Made by a program: the position numbers and the translations under genes. This document shows, one piece after another, positions 23,033 through 33,068 of a stretch of DNA of 59,487 bases (position 1 is its first letter; each line of letters starts with the position of its first letter). The stretch lies in NCBI RefSeq assembly GCF_010093535.1, contig NW_022985166.1:2062949-2122435 (forward strand), read 5' to 3'. Under the pieces are notes generated by a model. It was not told the origin of the DNA, did no database searches, and saw nothing but the letters and a program-made list of their open reading frames with translations. The DNA is from Lindgomyces ingoldianus (Eukaryota; Ascomycota; Dothideomycetes; Pleosporales; Lindgomycetaceae).

Positions 23033-24340
23033 CTACTGTCCTTCAGCGAGCCTTTTCCTGGGCCTCTTCGGCGCGCCATGGCCAGTGAAAGAGGTGTTGG
23101 GCGTGGAGTCCCTTGCGCCGCCGCCAGTACATTGCTGACTGTTTCCTTGTGATTGAGATTCAGGCTGGCTTGATCCCGAAAGATTATGGCGCTGAAGGTC
23201 TTCTGAAAGTCCAAAACTCTGGGAAAGTTGTGGAACACTGAAATCCAGGTCTGCTGGTATTTGGTCCATAGCCGAACATAGCCGTTTGAAGTGATTCGGC
23301 ATCCATATGTCGTAGACGTTCTTGGTGAACTTGTATGCCGTCCATTTCTCCTTTCTATCTAGAGCTATAAAGCTAAACTCATGGATTGTATGGCGGTAGT
23401 ACTTGGTGTCCTTTCCATTAATGACTACGTAGTGTCCATAGATTCTTACCGACCTGTGGTCATGCGAGACTGAGAAGGCGAGAATCTCGCGATGAGCTCT
23501 ATCTCACGACCAACGAGTCTAAAGAGCTCGACGGTAGCTCTCACCGCAAGTGTCATGCTAATGGGCATTCTGTCGGTCCGCGATGTCGAGCGCTGCAGCA
23601 CCGCACTTCACCTTACAAGTAAGGAACGGGAAGTACATGTAGTACGTGGCCATGAAGAACGACTGATCGCCGGAGATGAAGTTGCTAATGAATGGGGCAA
23701 GCTTGTCGAGCTGCTCGTTAGTAAATGCTTCCTGCTTGAATCCTATAGAGTAGTCAGGCTGCGGACGCGTGCCTGTTAAGGGGAAGGAGTTGTTCCGGCC
23801 TTTGTTAACACTTTTGATTAAGACCTTTAGATGCTTGGCTTCGTATGTTGTCAGGGCCTCTGCCGAAGGTACGATTAATCGACTAATGTCTTGAATAACC
23901 CTGGCTTTATTCTAATTCTAAATCTTTTAGAAGGTTTGCTTAAAGTGGTCGTCGCGAAACAAAGACTGCTCGTGAACGTTTTGCTCCTTCTTAAGCAAGG
24001 AGCGGCAAAGCGTCTTACTTCCTTTGTTAACGTTAAGGTTGGATTTAATCATAAAGCTTCCCTTCGTCGCAAGTAAAGTCTTATAACGTGGATCTTGGTA
24101 AGAAGCGCTCTTGACGTCTCGTGGCTTTTGGTCGCTGGGTGTTGTTGAGCTTGGCGCGACAGAGCTCGTCGCGACAGAAGCTAGATCAACAGAGACGAGC
24201 GGAGATTTCCTCCGGCGAAGGGAGCCCGAAGACTTCTGCCTGGCAAGTAGATGGCTCATGTTTTTGTCACTCTGCTCAGAGTATCCTTTGGGCCAGTGTC
24301 CTGTCTTTGTCCAGTACAGTATGGAGGTCCACTGGCACCA
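23033..24340 (-). pseudogene. DUF7924-type protein, frameshifted
   Basis: Minus-strand segments in order: WTKTGHWPKGYSEQSDKNMS (about 24310-24250), PYQDPRYKT-like SASYQDPRYKTLLATKGSFM (about 24110-24050), PDYSIGFKQEAF (about 23760), FFMATYYMYFPFLTCKVKCG (about 23660-23600), then AVRATVELFRLVGREIEL, SVSHDHRSVRIYGHYVVI and WTAYKFTKNVYDIWMPNHFK near 23320. This order and wording match a large family of Pezizomycotina proteins of unknown function (DUF7924). At least two single-base indels (about 23565 and about 23500) break the frame, so it is a pseudogene. The C-terminal tail is Ser/Gln-rich. It ends about 100 bp from the outer hAT. Confidence 0.75.
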
Positions 24341-24399
24341 GCTGTCTATACCATGCTCATTATGCATCATGCGCCGCCCACATCACTATCCAGGCAGCA

Positions 24400-25094
24400 A
24401 AGAGGCGCTAGACGGAACGATATCCTGCCGTCCCTCCCGGTGAGCATGATATGACTCTGCACAGCATGGCCCGCTCGCTATGGATTCTCACAGCCTCCTC
24501 GAGGACCACCAATCTACCTTCCATTGCGGCTTCGTTCTCCAATCAGATATCTCCAGCTCGTCTCCAGGTGTGTCATCAAGGGGCTTATGACTATTTAGCC
24601 CGGTTTGAAACGGCGATGGATCACCCAGAATGCAAAGCCTCAGCTCGTTGGGGAGGTGCTCCGTTAAGCAATTCTTCAGTCTAAGAGAAGGCCCCTGGTG
24701 GTGGCGGTGGCAGATCCTGTACTTCGCCTTGGTGATGTTTTGTCCTGCGTAGCCCCTCTCAATCCTCTTGTAGTCATCTGTCGACCCGTCTTCCTTTCCT
24801 GTCTAGCTACAGCACTCCAAATATTACGCCAACCTTACCGTAAAGGTCGGTGAGCTACTGCTACTGCTACTACTGTCAAGGGCCTTAGATGATCGTTCAA
24901 CCAGCTGATATCGATAGCCCATCAATGCAGAGTCCTTTTGCAACTCGAGATATGAATAAAGTTAGGTGTTCAAAACTCTTTCAACTCTACTTTCAAGTGT
25001 GGGCTGTACTGTCTAATTTCGTGTGCGAAAATTACAACTATTATTACCAGTAGCTGAATACACGTATTTGATTGTCCGAGTAGTTGCGAGGAAC
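24400..25094. other. No recognisable gene
   Basis: Non-RIPped sequence with scattered short ORFs (for example 24451-24684 +) that show no known motif. It may contain the lost 5' end of the DUF7924 gene. Confidence 0.4.
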
Positions 25095-25375
25095 TATGAG
25101 TGGAAGGAAAGTATTGCCGGCACAGGGGTCATAGAGCTAAGCCACGGAAGGTTGTGTCCCGAAAATGGGACCAGTCAGTCCCCGACACCTCACACATCCC
25201 TACTGACTGATGGGGACCCAAATTCAGACCCTTTTCATGCTACTCAGGGAGGACATCAGGCACGATCACGCTGGCTCATGTTGGCTCACGGCGAGCTCAG
25301 GCTGGCTCAGCCACAGCTCAAGCTGCTTACTCATTACTCACATTACACCCCTGCGTAACTCACGATCAGATCCTG
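25095..25375 (+). repeat. Dispersed repeat, copy 1 (copy 2 at 46690-47015)
   Basis: It shares about 280 bp with 46690-47015, including GGAAAGTATTG, a hairpin (CCCGAAAATGGGACC with AGTCAGT, then ACTGACTGAT with GGGGACCC) and ACACCCCTGCGTAACTCA. The copies differ by transitions and small indels. The hairpin resembles motifs at 6001-6020 and 6697-6757. Confidence 0.85.
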
Positions 25376-25614
25376 TTGGAAATTGTGGACGATACAAATG
25401 TGCAGAGGAAATTGAGAGATTGAACTTGTCTTGTATTGAAAGTAACTACGAGCAGTTATATAGGTGCTCGCAGTAAACAGAGCTAGTCTCGGATGGGCAG
25501 TGCCACTGCTCATGTGCAGGTGCTGCCATCTGGTATGGTAGGAGGTGCTGACATCTCGAAGGAGCACCTGAGCTGTATCGTAAACCGCGACACATTATGA
25601 TGGTGTTGTTGGTT

Positions 25615-25681
25615 TGGTGGGGTCTTGGCAAAAGTGGCCCACTCATTGGTGTGGCCCACTCGTTGGTGAACCACGTTATAT
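25615..25681. repeat. Orphan Fot/pogo TIR (right end)
   Basis: The sequence GTCTTGGCAAAAGTGGCCC to CCACGTTATA closely matches the right TIR of the fold-back element at 4090-4145. Its outer end faces right, so its element lay to the left, but no matching left end was found. The transposase relic beginning at 25687 lies outside it and so is probably a separate element. Confidence 0.65.
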
Positions 25682-25686
25682 GGTTC

Positions 25687-26760
25687 TTAAGTAGCTCTAC
25701 ACTGCGTCCGATTGTGGCCTTGAATGTGGCATTTCGAGCACGTCGGCGGTGCCCGTCGCCGCGCGGGCTGAGCGTCTAGTTGAGCCATCTCCCTCTCCGC
25801 ATTTTCGGCCGCAAGTAGCGCCGCTGCGTGGAGCGCGAGCTCGCAACCCTTAATGACTTGCCCTACTGCACGGCTTGAAGGGCTCTGCGACGACCGCTGA
25901 AGGAGCTCCCGTATAAGCTTAGCCTGCTGCTCTAGCTGAGCAACTGTACGCGGCGTTTCGGACGTCCATATCTCTTCAAGAGACATTGTTGGCGGAGACG
26001 GCGTCCGATTTATAACCGTAAGATTCGATAGAACTTGCTGCGGGTCTGCTGGTACGAGTCCGGTTGCTGAAAAACCGCTTCTAACGGTTACTCCCGTATA
26101 GACAGAAGGCCGTACTCTTGTATATATTTCTAGAAACAGCCGCTTATCTACGTGAAAGGTCCCGTAGCGAGGGAGTCGGGAAACCTCATTTCCGTACGCC
26201 CGTTTTAATGGCGAAAACAGCTAACATCAAGCGGCTGAAGAAGATGTGAGGTATGCGGCGGCATACAGACCGTAATAATCTTATTCTCCGTACAATACTG
26301 GTCGAATTCGGGCGTAGAATGGCTTTTATGCCCGTCAAGAATAAGAAGACGGTAGGCGCCAACCGTCCAGTCTTTTGTATAACGGTCAAAGTGCTGGACC
26401 TAAGCAAGACCGAGTTCATTCGTAGTCCAGCCGTTATCGCTAACGGCAATTGTCCAGTCGTCTGGCAGCCCGGTATACCATGCGGATTGGTGGCGCTTAG
26501 CCGCAAGAATGATAAACAGCGGAAGTTCCTGACCCGTTGTACCGATACTCTCAATAACGGTAACCTATTCGCGATCTCCCGGCTGTATATCAATTACCCG
26601 TCCGACCGTATTAGCGTCTGTAACAACTTTCGTGGTTGCAGCAATGCCCATCATAAAGCCCGTCTCGTCAAAGTTGTAGATATCCGCGTCTTGTATACCG
26701 TAATCCTTTTGAAAATTTTGTTGACGTCGGAATCTAAGCATCTCAATTCACCGTTTAGGG
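25687..26760 (-). pseudogene. Fot/pogo transposase, 5'-truncated and frameshifted
   Basis: Reading the minus strand from about 26740: IYNFDETGFMMGIA (first Asp), VTVIESIGTTGQELPLFII, a TAG near 26406 at a likely Trp, YRLLILDGHKSH (second Asp), MPPHTSHLLQPLDV (third Asp), then a one-base loss at about 26210. It continues through GFSATGLVPADPQQVL into the 25986-25687 frame. The C-terminus has a zinc knuckle, CSKCHIQGHNRTQC (CX2CX4HX4C), usual for fungal pogo transposases. The N-terminal HTH domains are missing. Confidence 0.85.
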
Positions 26761-26799
26761 CAAGCGCAGCACAACTTTTGTAAAGTGGTCACCGCGCTA

Positions 26800-28390
26800 T
26801 GCCGCTAAGAATTGTTGGTGTTCGGGAAGGGAGAGGGGGTGCAATGCGTAGTAATTAGGTGTTTGAATATCATCCTGTAAGCAGCCAGAGCCCACGTCAC
26901 ATGACTGCACATGTCATATGACTAAGCTCGACCAACTACTACAAGAGCCTCTGATTTGTACTATACGCACACACGAGGGAACACATGATCAGATATACTA
27001 CACACACAATATACCATCATCTTTGCTCCACCATCTATCGTGACACCTAGTCCCCACCTGCTTACACATCCACTAAAATTTTAGCTATTTCTATCTAGTA
27101 GGTAAATGGTTATACCACGTGGTAAGTTGCTAAAGTTTAGCTGTGTTAGCACTTACATCAACCCAAAATCGCTGAAAATGAAATTCTTGGCTCCCGAAGT
27201 TTCGCCGACGCCAACTCAAGCGTATAGAAAGGAGCAACAGTGCGCGCACGCCTGCTACCCCCAATGTCCGAGCGGTATCGCATTGATAAGGAGCGTATTG
27301 GCCCCTCGATGGAACGTACAGCGGGGCGCACAAGTCTTAACAATGGAATTCAGACGGGATGGTGCAATGGACATCCATCCGTACCCCTGCGTCTTTGCTG
27401 TCCTGACTGAATCCACCGCTCTCCTCGACCAAGCGACCAGACCGCAACAACACACTTGAGGGTTTCTGGGTTCCAATTCAGACCGCGTCGAAAGCTGAGA
27501 TGAGCCTTAGTATTTGGGCGGAAATACAGAGGTAGTCTCGGTGAATACGGATGGCCAGCCATGTGGGATCATCGTCTGCTGGCTCTTGGGAGGATTGCTG
27601 TCGTGGATGCAGACTTTTTCCGGGAGCAGCTACATCCGAATACCGAGTACGGCGATGCGTTCGATGCAGTTTTGGAGAAGTCTCTGTTGACGCTGCAGAG
27701 GGACATTGATATGGGACCCCCCAGCCAAGAAATCCGACATCGATCATCGAGTCAATATCGACGCCCTGTGATATTTATGTAATAGCATTATCCCCATTAT
27801 TGGAAAATATGCAATTTAAAGGCTACTTTTGACGAGCTTAGGCTGGCAAGCCAAATAACGAAATTGATTGGCTTGGGCTCGCATGATCTCTGCAGGATGG
27901 CGCAAGGCTGAAAATGAAAGAGTGTTGTTTTGTTACCCCCAGGATTTGGTGGCGCCGAATCGAAGGTCATCTCGACACACCAGCTTGCGAGTCTCCGCCT
28001 GTTCATGCTACTCGAGCTCGGATGATCTGTTGGGCTCGTCTAGCGCCTGAGACCGAAATGGTGCAGGTGATATGGGGCGGAAAGGTCCTCTTCTCAGCCG
28101 CAGAATATGGAAGCGCCGAATCAATGGCCATGTCGACACGCCAAATTGCCGAGCTCCATGCGTTCAATTTGCCCTCATGGAGGCGAAATCCAATCCCGAT
28201 CCACCGCAGAATTGGGTTCATCATGCGGCGGCGGCTGAGAAAAATCAAAAGTCTCGGGACAAGGTAAAATCTATAGCTGGGAGTCGAGAGGCCGGACCCA
28301 AAAAAGAATGCGCAACTATTATATACTCGGCTACTTCCCTGCCCAGGTGGGTGGAAATTCTTTAGCTGCCGCGAACACAGTCCCACAGCT
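26800..28390. other. Intergenic region upstream of HET1
   Basis: No gene recognised. A 73-codon ORF at 27561-27782 (+) has plausible protein composition but no known domain. A diverged tandem duplication is at 27950-28173. Confidence 0.4.
27950..28173. repeat. Diverged tandem duplication, 161-bp offset
   Basis: The 27951-28012 segment (GCGCCGAATC, TCGACAC, CCA, TTGC, GAG, GTTCA) reappears at 28112-28173 with many substitutions. It lies 220-440 bp upstream of HET1. Confidence 0.6.
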
Positions 28391-28491
28391 CTGTGCAACA
28401 GTTCTTACCGCTATTCATCGTCGTCTGCCGCCCTCGCTCTTCCAGAAGCCCCTCGAAGCGGTCGGTACTCACGACGCGATCTCCAGCGAAC

Positions 28492-31400
28492 ATGCAAACT
28501 CCAATTATTAGGATGGGAGACCGCGCCTACCAACTTGTGCCGATAGACGGCGAAGACGCACGCCTGCATAGAAGCCGGTCCCAGCGTTCGCAGCTCCAAA
28601 AGTATGATAGCCCGGACTTGGAGACTGTCAAAGAGTACACGTACGACCCACTTCCGCCTTCTAAGAAACGGATTCGTCTCCTGAGACTTTGGAGCGGAAC
28701 AATTCATGGACTAGAGATAGTCTGTGAACTCATTGAAGCCGACTACGACAATAGCTTTCACATTCCGACAATACCAATGGACAATTATAACCGACCCAAA
28801 GACGAAACTCTCGAGGAAGAGTGTAGGCGAGTCAGGAAGAATGAGATCAAGTACGAAGCACTGTCGTGGTGCTGGGGTGATGGCCCAGGGGAGTATGTAA
28901 TACGGATTGAGCGAGATGGGGTGACATACAAGAAAAGGGTCAGAAAGGAACTGGCGCTGGCATTGAAATATCTTCGAAAACCAAACGAAAGGAGGACCCT
29001 TTGGATCGACGCCCTCTGCATTGATCAAAGGAATCACGTAGAGCGGAACCAGCAGGTCCAAATGATGTCAAGAATTTATACGAGAGCAAAGGAAGTTTGT
29101 ATCTGGCTTGGGGAAGATACCGACGAGAGCAAGATCGCAATCGATTTCATCCGGGAAGAGATCACACAGTTGAAGAATTTCGATACTATCACCTCCGATA
29201 AGAGCCACAGTGAGAAGTGGCAGGCATTGATGATGCTAATGCAGCGGGACTGGTTCTCCCGTCGCTGGGTCGTTCAAGAGATTGCTCTAGCTCAAAGGGC
29301 TAGGATCTACTGTGGCCCGGATTCGATCCCTTGGAAAGAATTCGCAGTCGCCGTCGAGCTCTTTGTGGAGGTTGAGACGGCGACGCATCGCCTCTCAGAA
29401 GTCATGCAAAAGGATGAAAAGTTTCGACATATCCCCGGCTGGTTCGAGTACGTTTCGGAGCTCGGCGCGAGTCTCTTGGTGCAAGCCACTGGCAAGGTGT
29501 TTCGTGCTCAAAGGACACCGATGGACGACGTTCACGAAGACATCGAGGATCACAAAAAAATGGCGAAATTCATGGAGGATGTGCACACGATCGATCCCCT
29601 GGACCGACGAAGCCTGCTCAGCCTGGAGTATTTGGTGACTACCATGTTCATATTTAAGGCAAGCGAATACCGCGACTGCGTTTATTCCATGTTGGCCATT
29701 GCCAGGGATGCGTCGCCTTTCGCCGAGTCCACCATGAGGCCCGACGACGTTTCAATCCTTACGATGTCAACTTTCGATAACTTCCTCGCAGAGAAACCGT
29801 TTAAGGTGGATTATGCACGACCATATGTTGACGTTTGTCGAGACTTTGTCGAGTTCTGTATTCAACGGAAGCAGAAGTTGGATCCGGTACAAGCCCTAGA
29901 TATCCTGTGTCGTCCCTGGGCTCTGGATGCCCCTATAGGGACCTCATTACGGCTTCCAGAGATATCCTCCATCAACAGGAAGAGGATGGTGCCACCGCCT
30001 ACAACGGTGTGGAAAAAACGGCTGTGTGATGTGGAATGTTATGAAGAAAAGGATCAATCTGGGGGCGTCATCAAAAGAATCAGATACGTCAAAAAGGATG
30101 ATGATGTGTGGATCGATGACAAAGACGACATTTTCAAGGCGTACAAAGACCTCCCGAAAAACGATGCTATATGGGACGAGAAATCCAAAAAGGAGTGGAA
30201 GAGACCATCTAGTTGGGAAAAAGTTCAGTGTTTCCTGGATCATGTCAAGGATACGAAAAGAGCTCACAGTCAGGAGTTGCCTTCATGGGTGACTCGGGCT
30301 TCCAAGGCTCCGTTCACACTTTACGAGCACCCCGGCATGCACATCCTCAAGACAGGCCGGGCCAATGCAGATCCCTTGGTCGGACCGCCCACTGACGGCC
30401 ATAGGAACTACAGCGCGGCGCAAACACATCCCATAGACCACAAATCCTTAAAGTTCAGGAAGAGGTCATACATGGGCCATTACAGTCTCTACGTCGCAGG
30501 CGTGGAGTTGGACACCGTAAAAGAAGTACGAGATGCTTCACAAGGAGGTAATATTCCGCAACAGTGGCTTGCCTTGGGAGGCTGGGCAGCGCCATATACA
30601 AATGATCCACCTGCCGAATTTTGGAGGACCCTCGTGGCCGACAGAGGCCAAGATAACAAGAATCCACCGTATTACTACGCAAGAGCCTGCAAGGAATCCG
30701 TACACAAGGGAGGTACTTCCAGTGGCAGGGTGAATACTACGGATCTCATCAACAACGAACGAAATTCGATCATCGCGGAGTTTTGCAGGCGGGTTCACGC
30801 CGTCATATGGGGGCGCTCGTTGTTCAGAACCGAGGGTGGAAAGCTGGGCCTTGCTACAAACGTGAAACCAGGAGACAGGATATGCATTTTATATGGTTGT
30901 ACGGTCCCTGTTGTTCTGAAACGGTACAAGAAGAAGCCGGGAGACAAGGAGCGGGAAGAGTTTGAAGACAATTTCGAAGCATTTAGATCCTGCCTGAAGA
31001 GACTTGAGAAATTCCGCGCGCGCAAAGCCCGGTATATATCCAACAAGGGGAAGATACTAGTCGACAAGGAGACCGGGAAGCGCACCACATGGGAGGAGGA
31101 GGTAAAAAAGGCGACAAAAGAGGAAAACGATAGAATCGAATTGGAGAAGGAGATCAAAGAGACTATCAAAAAGCTTGAAGCAAAAGCAAAGAAAGATAAA
31201 AAGGGCGATTCACTGGCTGGAAAAACAAGTGGGAAAGGGAATACGCGGGTGGAGGATGGCGGCACAGAAACAGACGAGAGAGAAGATACGCCGGATGAAG
31301 ATAGCGGCGAGGATGGCAATAGGGATGGCAGCGGAGATAGCAGCACAGGAGCAGGCAAGAAAGAGGGTACGCCAGCTAGGGACGCTGGTGGGAGTGGTGG

Positions 31401-31692
31401 TGTAAGGAAGGAAGAGAAAGTGGATACGACAGATAGCGGTGCCCGTGCGGGGGATGCCGCGCGTACCGCATCGGACGGGGCTAGTCAAGGAAGCTTGAGT
31501 CCACCACAGAATCCGACACTGAAGAGAACAAAAACGACACTCCGACAGAACGAGGAGAGAGCCAAGATGGAGGATCCAAGTCTTTGGTATGTGTTCAAGG
31601 GTGAGAGCTATGTTCATGGCCTTATGGACGGAGAAGCCTTGCGGGAGGCGTTTTACAACGATCGTCCAAAACGAATATTCGAGCTGAGATGA
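28492..31692 (+). CDS. HET-domain protein (HET1)
   Basis: Intronless. The open frame begins at 28393, but I prefer the ATG at 28492 or 28513 because homology with HET2 starts only at YTYDPLPPSKKRIRL; the leading 33 residues look untranslated. In numbering from 28393, the HET domain spans residues 152-300: YEALSWCWGD, TLWIDALCIDQ, RNQQVQMMSRIYTRAKEVCI and RRWVVQEIALA. The HET domain is distantly related to TIR domains and acts in heterokaryon incompatibility and regulated cell death. A middle region (300-740) has LEYLVTTMFIFKASEYRDCV, which matches the post-HET helices. The usual C-terminal module is RVHAVIWGRSLFRT, GCTVPVVL ... WYVFKGESYVHGLMDGEAL, but it is split by a charged Lys/Glu/Asp/Gly-rich insert at 843-1063. 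There is no signal peptide or TM helix. It is paralogous to 38218-41814 and convergent with 31908-33068. Confidence 0.92.
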   Translation: MQTPIIRMGDRAYQLVPIDGEDARLHRSRSQRSQLQKYDSPDLETVKEYTYDPLPPSKKRIRLLRLWSGTIHGLEIVCELIEADYDNSFHIPTIPMDNYNRPKDETLEEECRRVRKNEIKYEALSWCWGDGPGEYVIRIERDGVTYKKRVRKELALALKYLRKPNERRTLWIDALCIDQRNHVERNQQVQMMSRIYTRAKEVCIWLGEDTDESKIAIDFIREEITQLKNFDTITSDKSHSEKWQALMMLMQRDWFSRRWVVQEIALAQRARIYCGPDSIPWKEFAVAVELFVEVETATHRLSEVMQKDEKFRHIPGWFEYVSELGASLLVQATGKVFRAQRTPMDDVHEDIEDHKKMAKFMEDVHTIDPLDRRSLLSLEYLVTTMFIFKASEYRDCVYSMLAIARDASPFAESTMRPDDVSILTMSTFDNFLAEKPFKVDYARPYVDVCRDFVEFCIQRKQKLDPVQALDILCRPWALDAPIGTSLRLPEISSINRKRMVPPPTTVWKKRLCDVECYEEKDQSGGVIKRIRYVKKDDDVWIDDKDDIFKAYKDLPKNDAIWDEKSKKEWKRPSSWEKVQCFLDHVKDTKRAHSQELPSWVTRASKAPFTLYEHPGMHILKTGRANADPLVGPPTDGHRNYSAAQTHPIDHKSLKFRKRSYMGHYSLYVAGVELDTVKEVRDASQGGNIPQQWLALGGWAAPYTNDPPAEFWRTLVADRGQDNKNPPYYYARACKESVHKGGTSSGRVNTTDLINNERNSIIAEFCRRVHAVIWGRSLFRTEGGKLGLATNVKPGDRICILYGCTVPVVLKRYKKKPGDKEREEFEDNFEAFRSCLKRLEKFRARKARYISNKGKILVDKETGKRTTWEEEVKKATKEENDRIELEKEIKETIKKLEAKAKKDKKGDSLAGKTSGKGNTRVEDGGTETDEREDTPDEDSGEDGNRDGSGDSSTGAGKKEGTPARDAGGSGGVRKEEKVDTTDSGARAGDAARTASDGASQGSLSPPQNPTLKRTKTTLRQNEERAKMEDPSLWYVFKGESYVHGLMDGEALREAFYNDRPKRIFELR

Positions 31693-31907
31693 GCAATCGA
31701 GTTCCACACCGCCAGGTACGATTTGAAGGTCGGAAACGAGTAGGATGGTCTCGTGAAGTATTGCGACCCGCTTTCAGCTCGTTTCTTCCTGTAGTGATAC
31801 GGGACCGTTGAAAATTTTGCCGCGGATTCGTGCCCGACTTTTGCTCACGGGCGCCGGAGACTTCTTGAACCACCCAGGTACACTGTACATGGGTCAGCCT
31901 CTCATTT

Positions 31908-33068
31908 TCAGGTCGAGCCTCCGACGTGGATTCGTTGGTCGCCTTTGATAACCGTCGCATCGGGATCGGTCTCTTCAGTAGATGACCCGTCTATACTGCG
32001 CACTATTTCTTTATACAAGGTTTTCGGGTCTTTGTTTTCTTCACACACAACCTCAACACTCCACTTCTCCCAAGCCGAAGTTTTTGGCAGTAAACCAGAT
32101 ACGTCTATCCAACTGAATCTTTGCTCCGCGTCTTTGAAGCGCCTGATAAGATTTGCATAAATATGTGTTCTAGTCTGTAACCTGGTGTCCTCGACTTTCT
32201 GGAGCTTTGAGAGGGAGTATTCGCCATTGAGCCACTGGCCGACGAGCACGTTCGCCTGTGCTAAGCTGTTCAGCAGGATGAAACCAACTTGGTCTACGGT
32301 GCTCCCATTTGGGATAGCGGAGAAGATGAATAGCAGCACTAAAAGGCTACCAAGTCGTGTGAATGCCTGCCACATCCATGACGGAATTCCAAGAGGCTGG
32401 TCACTATACACTAGACCGCGGCTCGTCCAGTCTTTGACATCTTTGCGATTGCCCTCTAACACAAGGGCGGAGTTGTTGCGACCCATGATGAAGACAGCTT
32501 CCGGCAGGTCCGGGTTCGTGACCACATTTCGCGGAACCGGCGCAGGTCGTACGTTGAAGTATTCTGTAAGTCGAAGAACGATAGACCATCCCGTATAGAC
32601 AGTACAGGTGGCGATTGAGATCCAAGTCATTCCGGGGATGAGAACCGTGCCTACAAGCAGGCCTCCAAAAAGGGCCCATGTAGTCGCGGCCCAGAGATGC
32701 AGCACAAGCTCCCACTTTTTATTCGTTTTCCCGCGCCCTTCTTTGGATTCGGAATTGGGGGGTATACTGAACACAGTGTATCTTTGGTCTTCAAGTAATC
32801 TTCCATTCTTGATAGCGTTGGATAGCTGGGCGTTACGCAGCGGCGCGCTCTTAACACCGTACGGCGAGAAATAGGTAAACGAAGTCGGCTCGAGCAAAAG
32901 GTCGTAGGACCTGACGTAGTTTTGGAGTCCAACGACTGGGACCGCGACGAGGCATTGCGATAGGGATCGCCGGCTCAGTCGATACGTCCGTTCTTCATCT
33001 TCGCCGATGAGGACCATGAGCGAGCTTACATCAAAGGCCCAGGGCTGCAGGGCTGAGGATGCGGCCAT
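31908..33068 (-). CDS. Four-TM membrane protein of unknown function
   Basis: 386 residues, no intron. The start at 33068 is the first ATG of the open frame. An N-terminal soluble part (1-115) includes MVLIGEDEERTYRLSRRSLS and FTYFSPYGVKSAPLRNAQLS. Hydrophobic helices lie at about 119-142, 147-167, 232-253 and 257-280. Between the second and third is a conserved-looking loop, EAVFIMGRNNSALVLEG and DWTSRGLVYS. The C-terminal 100 residues are polar. I believe similar unnamed proteins occur in other Pezizomycotina, but I cannot give a family name. The gene is tail-to-tail with HET1, 215 bp apart, which hints at a shared role or simply neighbourhood. No RIP or stop is present, so it looks functional. 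Confidence 0.82.
   Translation of the reverse strand: MAASSALQPWAFDVSSLMVLIGEDEERTYRLSRRSLSQCLVAVPVVGLQNYVRSYDLLLEPTSFTYFSPYGVKSAPLRNAQLSNAIKNGRLLEDQRYTVFSIPPNSESKEGRGKTNKKWELVLHLWAATTWALFGGLLVGTVLIPGMTWISIATCTVYTGWSIVLRLTEYFNVRPAPVPRNVVTNPDLPEAVFIMGRNNSALVLEGNRKDVKDWTSRGLVYSDQPLGIPSWMWQAFTRLGSLLVLLFIFSAIPNGSTVDQVGFILLNSLAQANVLVGQWLNGEYSLSKLQKVEDTRLQTRTHIYANLIRRFKDAEQRFSWIDVSGLLPKTSAWEKWSVEVVCEENKDPKTLYKEIVRSIDGSSTEETDPDATVIKGDQRIHVGGST

Noticed and set aside
25376..25605. Solo LTR starting TGTTGGAAATTG
   Set aside because: It has a TATA-like stretch, but no matching inverted end, partner copy or target duplication was found.
30795..31358. 187-residue Ser/Phe-rich minus-strand ORF inside HET1, and similar ones inside HET2 (38603-39100 +)
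   Set aside because: Antisense shadows of the charged inserts of the HET proteins.
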